A DNA stretch of 64,000 nucleotides from Topomyia yanbarensis (taxonomy: Eukaryota; Arthropoda; Insecta; Diptera; Culicidae), in NCBI RefSeq assembly GCF_030247195.1, contig NC_080672.1:391299037-391363036 (forward strand), written 5' to 3'. A program made the translations under genes and the position numbers. This document shows positions 63,347-64,000 of this stretch, in pieces (positions within the stretch are counted from its first letter, which is position 1; every line of letters begins with the position of its first letter). The notes beneath the pieces are model-generated. The model saw only the letters and a program-made list of their open reading frames with translations, ran no database searches and was not told where the DNA came from.

Positions 63347-64000
63347 GTAAGTTTTGCATCTTCCTTTGCCTCAGCCGTGGCGCACGAACCCGAACAGAGT
63401 GCGACCGCTGTGCCATTCTCATTCGTGTTTGTTTTCACAGTTATTATATTATTACGTTTTTCTTTATTCTCTAGTTCCAGTTAGTATCCGATTTTGAGTT
63501 CTACTCATATTTGTTATCTCCGTGCTTTCATTTTCTTACATTTTCCACTCGAAAAAAAAAACAACACACTCACCAGATTCCGCCCATTACCACACACTCC
63601 TCGTTCCGAACACTGTTGGCGAGTCTTTAAAAGTGGATTTTCTCTGTTTTCTCTCTCTTTCTCTCTTTTCTTTTCTCTTAAATTTCTCTTCTTCCCAGAT
63701 TTTTAATGTAAAGTGGAAAAATTCCGAGACTCAAAACGTAATAAACCAATATTTCTTAACATCATTTGTTACTATTTAGACCCTGTTTCGAAAGCTCGTG
63801 AATAAAACAATTTTGCTTAGTTTCTCCCGTTTTGTATCAACTTCCACTCACTCTCTATAGTATTCCTTACCTTTACACATTTGTAAAAAAGACAATGTCG
63901 TATTGTTTTGAATGATTAGTTTTAGTTTCAGTTGTATCACACAGCAATATCTTGTTTTACTCTTTCTTCCCATTGATTACATTACTCGAAAATAGGTTAT
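63347..64000 (+). other. msn: Start of the next msn intron
   Basis: No exon recognised. The region is CT-rich in places (63640-63690). Open frames here have no domain match. Confidence 0.55.

Noticed and set aside
63157..63438. Minus-strand open frame of about 93 codons
   Set aside because: This is the antisense of the msn exon at 63163-63346 and its flanks; low complexity only.

Overview
This window is insect nuclear DNA, most likely from a culicine (Aedes-type) mosquito. Two things point there. The only host protein-coding gene I can support matches the insect Ste20-family kinase Misshapen (Msn; MAP4K4/TNIK/MINK group). The rest is AT-rich and packed with mosquito-style transposons: tRNA-derived SINEs, LOA-like, R1-like and CR1/Q-like non-LTR retrotransposons, mariner relics and many small inverted-repeat elements. 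Species assignment is inference.

The msn gene lies on the + strand and is incomplete at both ends. Six coding exons are visible: 27207-27894 (most of the kinase domain), 32479-32590 and 32667-32895 (end of the kinase domain and start of the linker), 48514-48750, 51824-52200 and 63163-63346 (proline-, Gln-, Gly- and Asn-rich linker with two RPLPPTP motifs). All have AG/GT borders and compatible phases, and together encode about 609 codons. The exon with the glycine-rich ATP loop must lie upstream of base 1 or be unrecognised in the window. The C-terminal CNH domain must lie beyond 64000. Introns are about 4.6 kb, 76 bp, 15.6 kb, 3.1 kb and 11 kb.

Bases 1-27206 hold no recognisable host protein exon and are probably a large 5' intron or the 5' flank of msn. 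They contain the end of an R1-clade retrotransposon (1-875) with a repeated 3' tail, an overlapping inverted pair of SINEs (1934-2470), two tRNA-Val(AAC) genes on the minus strand (4113-4185 and 14480-14552), and two clusters of a 470-500 bp repeat (6.5-9.8 kb and 16.1-17.9 kb). They also contain a 902 bp TIR element (18593-19494), a fold-back element (20147-20310) and several copies of a GAAAGGCAAA-ended repeat family.

The msn introns are layered transposon deposits. Intron 1 carries two opposed mariner relics. Intron 3 carries a LOA-like element starting about 65 bp after a splice donor, itself split by a SINE with a 25 bp target duplication. It also has a second SINE split by a 1,562 bp hAT-like element, a roughly 2.8 kb TIR element with another inverted-repeat element inside it, and paired 105 bp tandem arrays. 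Intron 5 holds a mariner relic, a SINE with target duplication, a TTAA-flanked fold-back element and a 48 bp almost perfect hairpin.

No CRISPR array, bacterial operon or viral gene was seen. The best candidates for new biology are the non-autonomous DNA transposons with defined ends, the long hairpins that could feed small-RNA pathways, and the open reading frame that runs from msn exon 3 into the adjacent reverse-transcriptase fragment.
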